64,000 nucleotides of DNA, taken from positions 86,161 to 150,160 of the forward strand of contig CAMBRF010000003.1 of NCBI GenBank assembly GCA_945870225.1, in the 5' to 3' direction. Source of the stretch: PVC group bacterium (GTDB taxonomy: Bacteria; Verrucomicrobiota; Kiritimatiellia; CAIKKV01; CAITUY01). The first letter of the stretch is position 1. Each line of letters begins with the position of its first letter. A model generated the notes under the pieces. It had not been told where the DNA came from, did no database searches, and worked only from the letters and a program-made list of their open reading frames with translations. Shown here piece after piece: positions 43,151 through 51,102 of this stretch. The translations under genes were made by a program, and so were the position numbers.

Positions 43151-43468
43151 TCACCCAACGCGCGAGACGATGACGCCCATGTTCCTCCCGGCCCAACGGG
43201 TCAAGGGGAAAAGCGGCGTCCGACTCTGATTCCACCAGCCTGTCACACTTAAGCCGCAGCTTTGACACAAATCCGCCAATGCGCGAGGGGTAAAATCGCG
43301 AATGTGCCCTGCCGGTTTGAATTTCGCCAAGTGTTTCTGCCCAAACGGCGGCCAAAATCCATATGTCCCGGATTCAGTGCCTACCTCCGTTCCTAACGGC
43401 TGGCCAGCAAACAGGAATAAAACCCGATTAATCCACGCCGCAACATTCGTCACACTTATTACGGCCAA
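43151..43468 (-). pseudogene. C-terminal fragment of a SAM-dependent methyltransferase
   Basis: The 105-residue frame starts AVISVTNVAAWINRVLFLF and contains PAGHIRDFTPRALADLCQSC and a typical final strand NMGVIVSRVG. These match the last third of type 11 methyltransferases ('GH-R-FTPR-L'). Motif I and the SAM-binding part are absent in any nearby frame, so this is a truncated copy. No relation to the intact methyltransferases at 31 or 37 kb was checked. Confidence 0.6.
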
Positions 43469-43595
43469 AACGGAAGGAGCCAGCGTTCTCGGCTGTTCGC
43501 CGCTTAACTACGAGAATAAACTTGTCGCATAACACATGAAATCACTTCGCTTCATGCGTCCGAATTATCGGGGCAAGATCAGGCTTTTACGAATC

Positions 43596-44537
43596 TTACT
43601 GCTCCATCTCATATATCTCTTTGACATCCATATCACTCAACGCGCGATCGAATAGCATGATGTCGTGAATCATCCCTTTCCCGAACCCTGAGGCACGATT
43701 CGCCATAATTCTCAGCTGATCACTCGTTTGCAATATTGGCCCACCAGTTCCCTCTCCTTGAACGATATAATTGGTCCTCGCAACGCCGTCGAGATAAAGC
43801 TTTATCTTCTGGCCGCTTCCCCTTCGTTCGTCGTAAGTAAAAGCGACATGATGCCATTCGTTGGATGGAACAATGTCTTTTTCTGCAGCTAAATAGCGGA
43901 CCATCTGGCCCGCCCCTTGGCCGAATCCTGCGTAAAAATTACCTGCCCCGTCATCTGCAATGAAATCGAAATATCCATTGTAAGACGCCCCACCTCTGTA
44001 GTTACTGAGCACGATCATTGTGCGGGAGCTCCTATTGATCCAAGCACATCCGCTTAGCTGTCCGAGTGCCTGATAGAGATCCGTGCGACCCAACTCAATA
44101 TAGTCATCCACGCCGTCAAAAACGTAGGCGCCCCCCATTGCATTTGTCTCAACCCAAGTGGCGCCATAGAGGTCTCCGTAGTTGCCTCTCCCGCTTCTAT
44201 CCGTAATTCGTTCAGCATCCCTTTCATGAAACGAGTAATGCGCTATCAACCCAAACAATGTACCCTTAAGCATTGCCGTTACTTTGTAGAAGTTCGGCAC
44301 TGAAACAGAAATGTCATCATTGGAGGCCGTTGCAGGAATACATTGAAAACTGGCCCATGTACGTGACCATGGGCCATGCGCTTTTGGGGCCCAATCAACT
44401 CGATAGTAAGCAGCATTTGATATTTGGTTAAAAGTCAGCGTCCCGTTATGGTAGCCTTTAACCTTGATCTCAACTTCCTGGGCTGCACACGAAGCAGCGA
44501 TCACGACAGAAAACATAACTTTAATTGCAGTTCTCAT
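43596..44537 (-). CDS. Secreted LamG-domain protein, paralogue 1
   Basis: This 313-residue protein has a signal peptide (RTAIKVMFSVVIAASCAAQ), then a short beta-rich module (residues about 20-95, NGTLTFNQISNAAYYRVDW), and a C-terminal LamG/concanavalin A-like domain (about 95-310). The LamG domain contains YVFDGVDDYIELG, SGCAWINRSS, NEWHHVAFTYDERRGSGQKI and IHDIMLFDRALSDMDVKEIY. The start is very clear: AGGAGG lies six bases before ATG 44537. It likely binds a carbohydrate or protein outside the cell. It shares the LamG block with three neighbours, but its N-terminal module is shared only with paralogue 4. Confidence 0.9.
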   Translation of the reverse strand: MRTAIKVMFSVVIAASCAAQEVEIKVKGYHNGTLTFNQISNAAYYRVDWAPKAHGPWSRTWASFQCIPATASNDDISVSVPNFYKVTAMLKGTLFGLIAHYSFHERDAERITDRSGRGNYGDLYGATWVETNAMGGAYVFDGVDDYIELGRTDLYQALGQLSGCAWINRSSRTMIVLSNYRGGASYNGYFDFIADDGAGNFYAGFGQGAGQMVRYLAAEKDIVPSNEWHHVAFTYDERRGSGQKIKLYLDGVARTNYIVQGEGTGGPILQTSDQLRIMANRASGFGKGMIHDIMLFDRALSDMDVKEIYEMEQ

Positions 44538-44669
44538 ATTGGCCTCCTATTTCTCTCTTTCATCGGCAATAAATGCATTCTCTTGCATGCACAATTGTCA
44601 CATCAGATAGCGCCTACCGACTGACCCGTTTAATCATGCCGTTGAGTTATCAACTGGCATTCAGAGCGT

Positions 44670-45923
44670 TTACCGCATGTCGTAAATTTTTTTAACTTCA
44701 AGAGCACTCAAAGCTCGATTAAATAGCATGATATCGTGAATCATGCCTTTTCCAAAACCTGAGGCACGGTTTGCCATGATTCTCAACTGATCACTTGTCT
44801 GCATAATTGACCCGCCGTTCCCTTCTCCTTGAATGATGTATTCCTTAATTTCTGCACCATCAAGATACAATTTGATCTTTTGTCCGCTACGCCTCCGCTC
44901 GTCATATGTGAATGCAACATGGTGCCATTCATTGGCTGGAAAAATGTCTTTTTCCGCTGCAAGGTAGCGCACCATCTGGTCAGGCCCTTGGCCAAAACCC
45001 ACGTAATAGTTTCCAGCCCCGTCGTTGGGAATGAAGTCGAAATAGCCATTGTAAGATGTACCCCCGCGATAGTTACTGAGCAAGATCATTGAGCGCGACT
45101 GCCTGTTAATCCAAGCACACCCACTGAACTGTCCTTGAGTTCTATAAGTGTCACTTGGGCCGAGTTCAATGTAATCACCCTGCCCATCGAATTCATAACT
45201 GCCGCCCATCTTCCCCCCTGCAATCCAGGTTGCGCCATGTACCTCACCATTATTATCCGTCGGGCTGAGGTCAATTGCACCTTTTTTTACGTTATTTTTG
45301 CCAAAATCGTAGTGCAATATGAGACCATTTCGCAAAAACAATGGAAGCGTTTTCCCCCGTGTGCTCTCACTATTAACTGGAGGCGCGGCATCAATCACTA
45401 CTGGTTGTGATTCCCTCATTTTCTTTAGTCCCAATTCTACCTGCTGGATCTCACTATTAACGACTTCCGCCTCGGCCATTCTGTTCTGCTGAAGCAGAAA
45501 CGTGATGTGTTTTTTTAGAGCAGTCACGTAGAGCTGAGCCAGCCTCGTTATTCGCGCATTCCGATCAGCCATGACAAGGGACGCCGTTGATCTGTAACTA
45601 TTTTGTGCATCACAAATTCCGGAAAGCATCCCGGCTGGGCTTTCCTCGGGAATTATTTTACATGATTCAAAACGAAGTTTTTCGTCTAGAATAGCTTTTG
45701 TGTCTGGAAAATTACCAATTTGTTTAGCATTGTTTTCCAAGGCCTCTAATGCCTTTATGTAGCGTCTATCCGCCTCAACAAGGATCGATCCGTTGGTGCG
45801 GATCTTCGTCAATTCCTGCTCGTAAATATCCTTATATTCGGCCAACGTCTGCGGCGTTGCCCCAAAAAGTTCAAAAGAAAAACAGGCGCACACCAAAAGC
45901 GCTATACGCACGAACTGATTCAT
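44670..45923 (-). CDS. Secreted LamG-domain protein, paralogue 2
   Basis: This 417-residue protein has a signal peptide (NQFVRIALLVCACFSFELFG). A helical, charged middle (residues about 25-180, with ADRRYIKALEALENNAKQIG and EVVNSEIQQVELGLKKMRE) is likely coiled-coil. The C-terminal LamG domain (about 205-415) is nearly identical to those of paralogues 1 and 3. It keeps SGCAWINRQSRSMILLSN and NEWHHVAFTYDE. ATG 45923 has GGGAGG six bases upstream. The unique coiled-coil N-terminus separates its role from the others. Confidence 0.9.
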   Translation of the reverse strand: MNQFVRIALLVCACFSFELFGATPQTLAEYKDIYEQELTKIRTNGSILVEADRRYIKALEALENNAKQIGNFPDTKAILDEKLRFESCKIIPEESPAGMLSGICDAQNSYRSTASLVMADRNARITRLAQLYVTALKKHITFLLQQNRMAEAEVVNSEIQQVELGLKKMRESQPVVIDAAPPVNSESTRGKTLPLFLRNGLILHYDFGKNNVKKGAIDLSPTDNNGEVHGATWIAGGKMGGSYEFDGQGDYIELGPSDTYRTQGQFSGCAWINRQSRSMILLSNYRGGTSYNGYFDFIPNDGAGNYYVGFGQGPDQMVRYLAAEKDIFPANEWHHVAFTYDERRRSGQKIKLYLDGAEIKEYIIQGEGNGGSIMQTSDQLRIMANRASGFGKGMIHDIMLFNRALSALEVKKIYDMR

Positions 45924-46350
45924 CTCTTACCTCCCAGAATATGAGCGACAAGAATGGTGAGCTATCACACCCACCACAAAAATTCTAAATCAAGCAATAC
46001 TCATATCCATTTATTTGATCACTCAGTGACATCACCAACAATCTGCACGCCTACGGAGGAGCTTTTCGTGTCCGGCGAACCCCAGCTACGCCGAAACAAC
46101 TTACAGGGATCCACATTGTTCATCCATGCCCCGTTTCGAAAAACACGATCCGAACCATCTACTGGCACTACACGACGCCCTCGGCACTATGCGGACTGAC
46201 CACCATGAATCCCCGCCATTATTTCTACGATGTTTTCTGAGCCACATCATGGCCCATTCTACCGCCGACCTAAATAAAATCCTGCCCGGAAAATGGTCAT
46301 AGTTGAGCGATTGACCGGGCTCACAGTATCCGGGTTGACCGGACTCTTGC
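45924..46350. other. Intergenic region, one weak 58-codon frame
   Basis: A plus-strand frame at 46126-46302 (MPRFEKHDPNHLLALHDALG start) would encode 58 residues with no recognised family. A gene is not supported. The region could include the promoter for LamG paralogue 2. Confidence 0.4.
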
Positions 46351-47388
46351 TTACCGCATATCGTAAATATTCCTAATTTCAAGAGCGCTCAAGGATCGAT
46401 TAAAAAGCATGATATCGTGAATCATTCCTTTCCCGAACCCTGAGGCCCGGTTCGCCATAATTCTCAGCTGATCATGCGTTTGCATAATTAGCCCGCCAGT
46501 TCCCTCGCCCTGAATAATGTAATTGCTCAGCTCGTCGCCATCGAGATAAAGTTTAATTTTCTGTCCGTTTCCCCGTCGTTCGTCATAAGTAAAAGCAACA
46601 TGGTGCCATTCATTGGCAGGAACAATGTCTTTTTCGGCAGCCAAATAGCGTACCATCTGGTCAGCCCCTTGGCCAAACCCAGCATAATAATTGCCGGCCC
46701 CATCATTTGCAATGAAGTCGAAATGTCCTTTGTAAGACGCACCACCTCTGTAGTTGCTCAGCACGATCATTGTGCGCGAGCTCCTGTTGACCCACGCACA
46801 ACCGCTGAACTGATCCTGAGTCTGATATGAATCCGTAGGACCAAGCTCTATGTAGTCGTCCTGACCATCAAAGTTATAGACCCCACCCATTCTCTCATCC
46901 GTCATCCAGGCGGCCCCATACACAGTGCCATTATTGCCGGTGGGACTCGAATCAAAAGCTTTTTGCCCCTCATCGGCATCAAACGCAAGTCGTAGAACCA
47001 TCCCTTTAAGCAAAGACTCCGACAAACCCTTCCCTATTCGGACAACCTGAATCTTTTTAATGTGCTGGGCGCTTATGGCTATTTTCCCAAAAGCACACTC
47101 CAAATCGATCGACCCGGTTGTCAGGACACCCTTGAGAATATCACCATTCTGCATAGCGACCGATGCCGTCTCATGGTCAGGTGCGACCGTAACGGCAGAA
47201 ACTTCAGCAAGAGGAATGTCCAGTTTGGCGTAGGACGTCTGGAATGAGATTGCTTTCAGCCCGGGAAGCCCAACAAGATGAGAGCCATCACTCAGGTCTA
47301 ACTTCAGTTTTACCTCAGAATTGTTGGTCTCCTGAGCCATAACAGTCATCACACCGAATAATATTGCCGTGACGACGGCCGCCCACAT
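46351..47388 (-). CDS. Secreted LamG-domain protein, paralogue 3
   Basis: This 345-residue protein starting at ATG 47388 has a good signal peptide (MWAAVVTAILFGVMTVMA). Residues about 20-140 form a beta-rich module (LDLSDGSHLVGLPGLKAISF, QNGDILKGVLTTGSIDLECA) that resembles the 'DGS-x-x-G-x-P' module of PVC secreted proteins. The LamG domain follows (about 140-345). The reading frame continues upstream to an ATG at 47550, giving a 54-residue extension (with RRFRPEILVPPAAPLGEFAP) that would hide the signal peptide; I consider the shorter form more likely. Confidence 0.83.
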   Translation of the reverse strand: MWAAVVTAILFGVMTVMAQETNNSEVKLKLDLSDGSHLVGLPGLKAISFQTSYAKLDIPLAEVSAVTVAPDHETASVAMQNGDILKGVLTTGSIDLECAFGKIAISAQHIKKIQVVRIGKGLSESLLKGMVLRLAFDADEGQKAFDSSPTGNNGTVYGAAWMTDERMGGVYNFDGQDDYIELGPTDSYQTQDQFSGCAWVNRSSRTMIVLSNYRGGASYKGHFDFIANDGAGNYYAGFGQGADQMVRYLAAEKDIVPANEWHHVAFTYDERRGNGQKIKLYLDGDELSNYIIQGEGTGGLIMQTHDQLRIMANRASGFGKGMIHDIMLFNRSLSALEIRNIYDMR

Positions 47389-48190
47389 CGTTCGTCTATC
47401 TGCCGGAACTGGAGCGAATTCCCCAAGCGGCGCAGCAGGTGGCACAAGAATTTCTGGCCGAAATCGGCGAGTCGTATGGCTTACCGAGAAGGCCCACCAT
47501 CTGATAGGAGTTTTCTGGGTTTTCATGTTGTCGATAAGCGTCGTTTTCATGTTTCAGAGTTTGCGACAAGAATCGACGAGCGTCAAGCTTGTCAAGGGGT
47601 CAAGCGACGAGGGGGGCGTCTCTTCCGTAGTCGCCATGACGATCGCAAAATGTATTACGAACCCGGCAAACACGCTTGCCAATTGGACTTCTGGGGTATC
47701 CATTTGACTGGCGTAACCACAACCTGGAGAGAGCGGGGACTCACCACCCGCTCCGCCCCCTCGGCTCTTCCTTCAAGAAACGTTGCGGGAATTTTGGCCA
47801 CTCCGTGGACGAAATGCCCGCGACATTGGGCTTTCTCTAAATCTTCAGTCTTCTCCGTGTTCCCGTGCCTCCAGCCGCAGGCGGGTGGTGAATCTTTTCT
47901 CCTTTTCAACCACAAGCTGTAGGCGGCACGCCAGCGAAATGGATACCCCCGTTCCGGATTCCCAGATTTCCTTAATCAGTGGTGAAGTCCATTTTCGCTG
48001 TGCCTCAGTGCCTCCATCCACACCGGCCTGGGGTCAGGCCGGCTCCAGAAGAACGTCACAGGTGCGGCTCCATCAGCGGCAGGTAGTGCATCGTGAGGAA
48101 CTAATGGCTACAGTGCGAATCGCTTCAGCCTCGGCGTCCACATGTGACGCCAGTGTTGCTGTTTCTGACAACCTAGCATATGCTAGGTGT
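47389..48190. other. Repeat-rich intergenic region upstream of the LacI-type gene
   Basis: No gene is credible here, apart from a possible N-terminal extension of LamG paralogue 3 (to 47550). Positions 47960-48000 match 32163-32200 (family H: TCCGGATT, ATTTC, TTAA, AGTGGTGAA). Positions 48023-48050 hold a family B variant, and 48122-48155 match 462-495. A long plus-strand frame covering 47783-48190 is open but lacks coding features. Confidence 0.6.
48171..48188. promoter_or_regulatory. 18-bp perfect palindrome, candidate LacI-type operator
   Basis: ACCTAGCATATGCTAGGT is a perfect inverted repeat that ends two bases before the ATG of the LacI-type gene. Its length and symmetry fit operators of LacI/GalR proteins, and its place over the likely ribosome-binding or transcription-start area fits autoregulation. 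No second copy was seen in the window by eye. Confidence 0.6.
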
Positions 48191-49504
48191 ATGGAAAAGA
48201 GACCAACTATTTATGACGTCGCCAAGGCCGCTGGCGTTTCCCGGACCGTTGTTTCTCTGGTCACTAATGGCAAGGCCGACAAGTATCAAATCGCCAGGAA
48301 GACTCAGGACCGGGTCAGAACAGCCGTCCGCCAGACCGGCTACGTTCCCAACATGTTTATCAGGAATCTGTTTCTCAAACGCCGGGAGACCACCGGCGGG
48401 GACGGATCGGGCACCGAACTGGAGCCCGTGAAGGTGTCTCTCGTGGTCAACCAAGCACTGGCCGCCGCCGGGTATAACGTCAAAATCTCCACCTTGGATG
48501 CCGAATCGGTCACCGCAAGCCAGATCTTAGCTTTGCTAAATTCCGGGGTACTGGTTCTGATCACGCCGCAGCCGACGCATCCGATACCGGCGCCGACCCC
48601 CATCCCACCGGTTCCGGATCCGTCGCCGACGTCCATGTATCCATCCGCGACGCAGACGCCTAAACCTGTTGGAATTCCGGCCCCCGTTCACAGTCCTTCC
48701 TTTGCGGTTACGTCTCAACCGGCTCCAGCCCCACGCCGTGAACCGGTTCCCTCCACAGCGTCCCTCCCGGTGTCCGAACCCATTACCGCTCCTGAGCCGA
48801 CACCGCCAGCACCGGCAATGGCAACAGAACCCGTCATTATGGAAACTCAGCCGGCGGCCCCGGAATCGGTGATAGCGCCGGCCCCGCAGCCGGTTGCGAT
48901 ACCGGAGCCCGCGATTGTGGAAACCCCGCCGCCGGTGACGGGTCCTGAACCAGAACCCGTCGCAGCCTCCGCCCCGGTGTCCGAACCCATTACCGTTCCT
49001 GAGCCGATACCGCCTGAAGCGGCAACGGAACCCGTCATTGCGGAAGCTCATTCGGCGGTCCCGGACCTGGTGATAGAGCCGGCCCCGGAGCCTGTTGCGA
49101 TACCGGAGCCTACGATTGTGGACGCCCCGCCGCCGGTGACGGGCCCTGAACCAGAACCCGTCGCAGCCTCCGTCCCGGTGTCCGAACCCATTACCGTTCC
49201 CGAGCCGACACCGCCAGCTCCTGAAAAGGTAACGGAACCCGTCATTACAGAACCTCAGCAGGCTGCCACGGAACCGCTGATAGCGCCAGCTTCAGAACCT
49301 GTTGCGACACCGGAGCCGGCGATTGTGGAAGCCCCGCCGCCGGTGACGGGTCCTGAACCAGAACCCGTCGCAGCATCCGTCCCAGTGTCCGAGCCGACTA
49401 CCGTTCCCGATCCGACACCGCCAGCACCGGCACCGGCAATGGCAACAGAACCCGTTATTGCGGAAACTCTACCGGTGGACGCCGGTGTCCCTACCGGCGC
49501 CTGA
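48191..49504 (+). CDS. LacI-type HTH protein with a proline/glutamate-rich tandem-repeat tail
   Basis: The first 55 residues are a standard LacI HTH and hinge: TIYDVAKAAGVSRTVVSLVT, then RKTQDRVRTAVRQTGYVPN. A short degenerate stretch (VVNQALAAAGYNVKISTLDA) looks like the start of a periplasmic-binding-type sensor. From about residue 123 the protein is Pro/Glu/Ala-rich, with a 201-207-bp unit repeated at about 48771, 48978, 49179 and 49386. No sugar-binding domain follows. The last codons (GVPTGA, stop) lie in a dispersed repeat. The frame opens earlier (47783), but the HTH start at ATG 48191 is clear. Confidence 0.75.
   Translation: MEKRPTIYDVAKAAGVSRTVVSLVTNGKADKYQIARKTQDRVRTAVRQTGYVPNMFIRNLFLKRRETTGGDGSGTELEPVKVSLVVNQALAAAGYNVKISTLDAESVTASQILALLNSGVLVLITPQPTHPIPAPTPIPPVPDPSPTSMYPSATQTPKPVGIPAPVHSPSFAVTSQPAPAPRREPVPSTASLPVSEPITAPEPTPPAPAMATEPVIMETQPAAPESVIAPAPQPVAIPEPAIVETPPPVTGPEPEPVAASAPVSEPITVPEPIPPEAATEPVIAEAHSAVPDLVIEPAPEPVAIPEPTIVDAPPPVTGPEPEPVAASVPVSEPITVPEPTPPAPEKVTEPVITEPQQAATEPLIAPASEPVATPEPAIVEAPPPVTGPEPEPVAASVPVSEPTTVPDPTPPAPAPAMATEPVIAETLPVDAGVPTGA
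48771..49450 (+). repeat. Tandem 201-207-bp coding repeats in the LacI-type gene
   Basis: The sequence TGTCCGAACC and its surroundings recur at 48771, 48978, 49179 and (as TGTCCGAGCC) 49386, giving spacings of 207, 201 and 207 bp. Unit differences are mostly single bases, so the duplications look recent or homogenised. Each unit encodes about 67-69 residues with GPEPEPVAAS, VSEPITVPEP and AIPEPAIV. Confidence 0.85.
49475..49504. repeat. Family D repeat providing the C-terminus of the LacI-type protein
   Basis: GTGGACGCCGGTGTCCCTAC, then CGGCGCCTGA, contains the stem CGCCGGT/ACCGGCG and the stop codon of the LacI-type gene. A second near-identical copy at 49753-49783 is intergenic. Confidence 0.8.
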
Positions 49505-49831
49505 CCGCTGGGAACAGCACGGTCTACCTGAGGGACAATACGGATAAGGATGGGAATTTATCAGCGGTATCCGCGTCATCCGCGGTTAAAGTCCCCGCCG
49601 TTTTTTGAACGACAGCATCGCCGGCGGCCAGGAATGGCCGCCCTCCCAAACTATCCGTGCTGATCTGTGTTTATCTGTGGTCTACTTCCGGGTTATTGCA
49701 AATAAAACGCAACCACAGATGTACACAGATGATGGGGTACGAGATGCTCTTGGGTGGACGCCGGTGTCCCTACCGGCGTCTGAAGCAGGTGGTGAATCCC
49801 TTCGCGCGACAGGGCGCGGTCACGCCAAATA
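49505..49831. other. Repeat-filled intergenic region
   Basis: No gene is seen. The region holds a stem GGCGGCCA/TGGCCGCC (49613-49632), a pair of 'ACAGATGA-ACACAGAT'-type repeats (about 49653-49735, also at 52866-52893), and a family D copy (49753-49783). Such stacked repeats suggest a hotspot for element insertion. Confidence 0.7.
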
Positions 49832-50782
49832 TTAAGGAGTCGACGGCCGACTCAGATCATAAATTTGCCGAATCTCCTGGGCAGTCAACGCCCGATTGAA
49901 AATCATAACTTCGTCAATCATTCCATTCGCAGAAACTGATGGATCCGTTTGGTGCGACATGATTCTCAGTTTATCGCTCGTGCCTAGAATCGGCCCACTA
50001 TTCCCCTCGCCCTGCACGATGCAACCACTGAGTTCCAGCCCATCAAGATAGATCTTTATCTTGTTTCCATTCCCCCTCGTTTCGTCGTACGAGAATGCTA
50101 CGTGATGCCACTGTTGTGTACTCACTCTCCCTTCTTCGTCAGAATAGTAATAGCGAAGCTGCACTCCATCGGCTTGCCCGAAAAGAACATCCAGGTTTTT
50201 GATCGCATCATACTGAAACACAAGCAACCCTCCCGAAGCAGATCCTCCGCGATAATTGCTCAGCACATAAACTTCCTTCCGCACAAAGACCCAAGCGCAA
50301 ACACTTAGTTGCCCTGTCGTGCAATAAATGCTGCTTGGCCCCATCTCAATGTAGTCGTTTGTCCCAAAACACGAATACGATCCGCCTGGTACACCGTTCG
50401 AGACCCAGGTGGCCCCAACCACGGTTCCGGTATTATAGATTGGGCCATAATTGCTGACCACCCCCCCTTCATCCGCGTCGAATGTGTAATGGGACATTAA
50501 GCCATTGGGCAGATTTGTGGCGGACGTTCCACGAACACGAAAATACATCGGAATATCGGCCGTCATCAAATTCGTAACTACATTTACACTGGCAAGGTCT
50601 TGCCAATTTGTCCTTCCCGCATCCGTCAGACTGGACGCCCATTCAACAGTAGCCGTACTGCCGACCAAGAGACCTTCGAATGAGAGCGATCCGTTTTTGC
50701 AGATTGATTTAACCTCCACTGCTTGCCCAAGATTAACCATTGCATTTGCCGTAATCAGCGCCCAAATCATACTTTTATTCAT
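49832..50782 (-). CDS. Secreted LamG-domain protein, paralogue 4 (divergent)
   Basis: This 316-residue protein has a signal peptide (NKSMIWALITANAMVNLGQA) and a module (residues about 20-95) starting VKSICKNGSLSFEGLLVGST, which has the same layout as the N-terminal module of paralogue 1. The C-terminal LamG domain (about 100-310) has YSCFGTNDYIEMG and QQWHHVAFSYDETRGNGNKI but is more distant from the other three. It is flanked by AT-rich DNA with a plausible promoter. Confidence 0.87.
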   Translation of the reverse strand: MNKSMIWALITANAMVNLGQAVEVKSICKNGSLSFEGLLVGSTATVEWASSLTDAGRTNWQDLASVNVVTNLMTADIPMYFRVRGTSATNLPNGLMSHYTFDADEGGVVSNYGPIYNTGTVVGATWVSNGVPGGSYSCFGTNDYIEMGPSSIYCTTGQLSVCAWVFVRKEVYVLSNYRGGSASGGLLVFQYDAIKNLDVLFGQADGVQLRYYYSDEEGRVSTQQWHHVAFSYDETRGNGNKIKIYLDGLELSGCIVQGEGNSGPILGTSDKLRIMSHQTDPSVSANGMIDEVMIFNRALTAQEIRQIYDLSRPSTP

Positions 50783-51102
50783 TATTACGCCTTACCGATT
50801 ATTGTTATAATGTTGTTATCTATATATTATATATATAGTTATTGTCTAGCTGTAAAGTATTGTTTATTTATTTAACAATCAGAAACAGAAGCTGGCGACA
50901 GCTAGACAGGCCATCTGTACGCGGATTAGCAATCATCTTCCTATTGGAGCCGAATTATTATGCCGGTCTTGCTTGATTTCTTAGCAGCGTCACGTATCCT
51001 GCAGAGTTTGTAATCATAGAAGGGCGAAGCCTCTTCTTATCTGTGACACCAAAACTGTGAGTGTTGCCTGATAAGAGCCCCAAGCAGATCTGGGAAATTA
51101 AC
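50783..51102. other. AT-rich intergenic region between LamG paralogue 4 and a glycosyltransferase
   Basis: No gene is seen. The first 100 bp are very AT-rich and contain the candidate promoter for the LamG gene. CAGCTAGACA occurs twice, near 50840-50852 (in reverse) and near 50895-50910. Confidence 0.5.
50826..50856 (-). promoter_or_regulatory. Candidate sigma-70-like promoter for LamG paralogue 4
   Basis: On the minus strand, TTTACA (50851-50856) and TATAAT (50826-50831) are separated by 19 bp, or by 17 bp if TATATA (50828-50833) is the -10. The area (50810-50880) is extremely AT-rich. The start codon is 44 bp downstream, after AAGG. Confidence 0.4.

Noticed and set aside
46101..46382. Minus-strand frame of 93 codons
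   Set aside because: Composition is unlike its neighbours and it overlaps the LamG paralogue 3 end; no family seen.
47783..48190. N-terminal extension of the LacI-type protein
   Set aside because: It runs through dispersed repeats and the palindrome. LacI proteins start a few residues before the HTH, as ATG 48191 does.
48536..49245. Long antisense frames rich in Gly/Arg/Ser across the Pro-rich repeats
   Set aside because: They are mirror frames of a repeated, stop-poor sequence, with no start signal or family similarity.
48771..49450. Possible CRISPR array because of evenly spaced repeats
   Set aside because: Units are about 200 bp with near-identical content and no unique spacers; they are coding tandem repeats.
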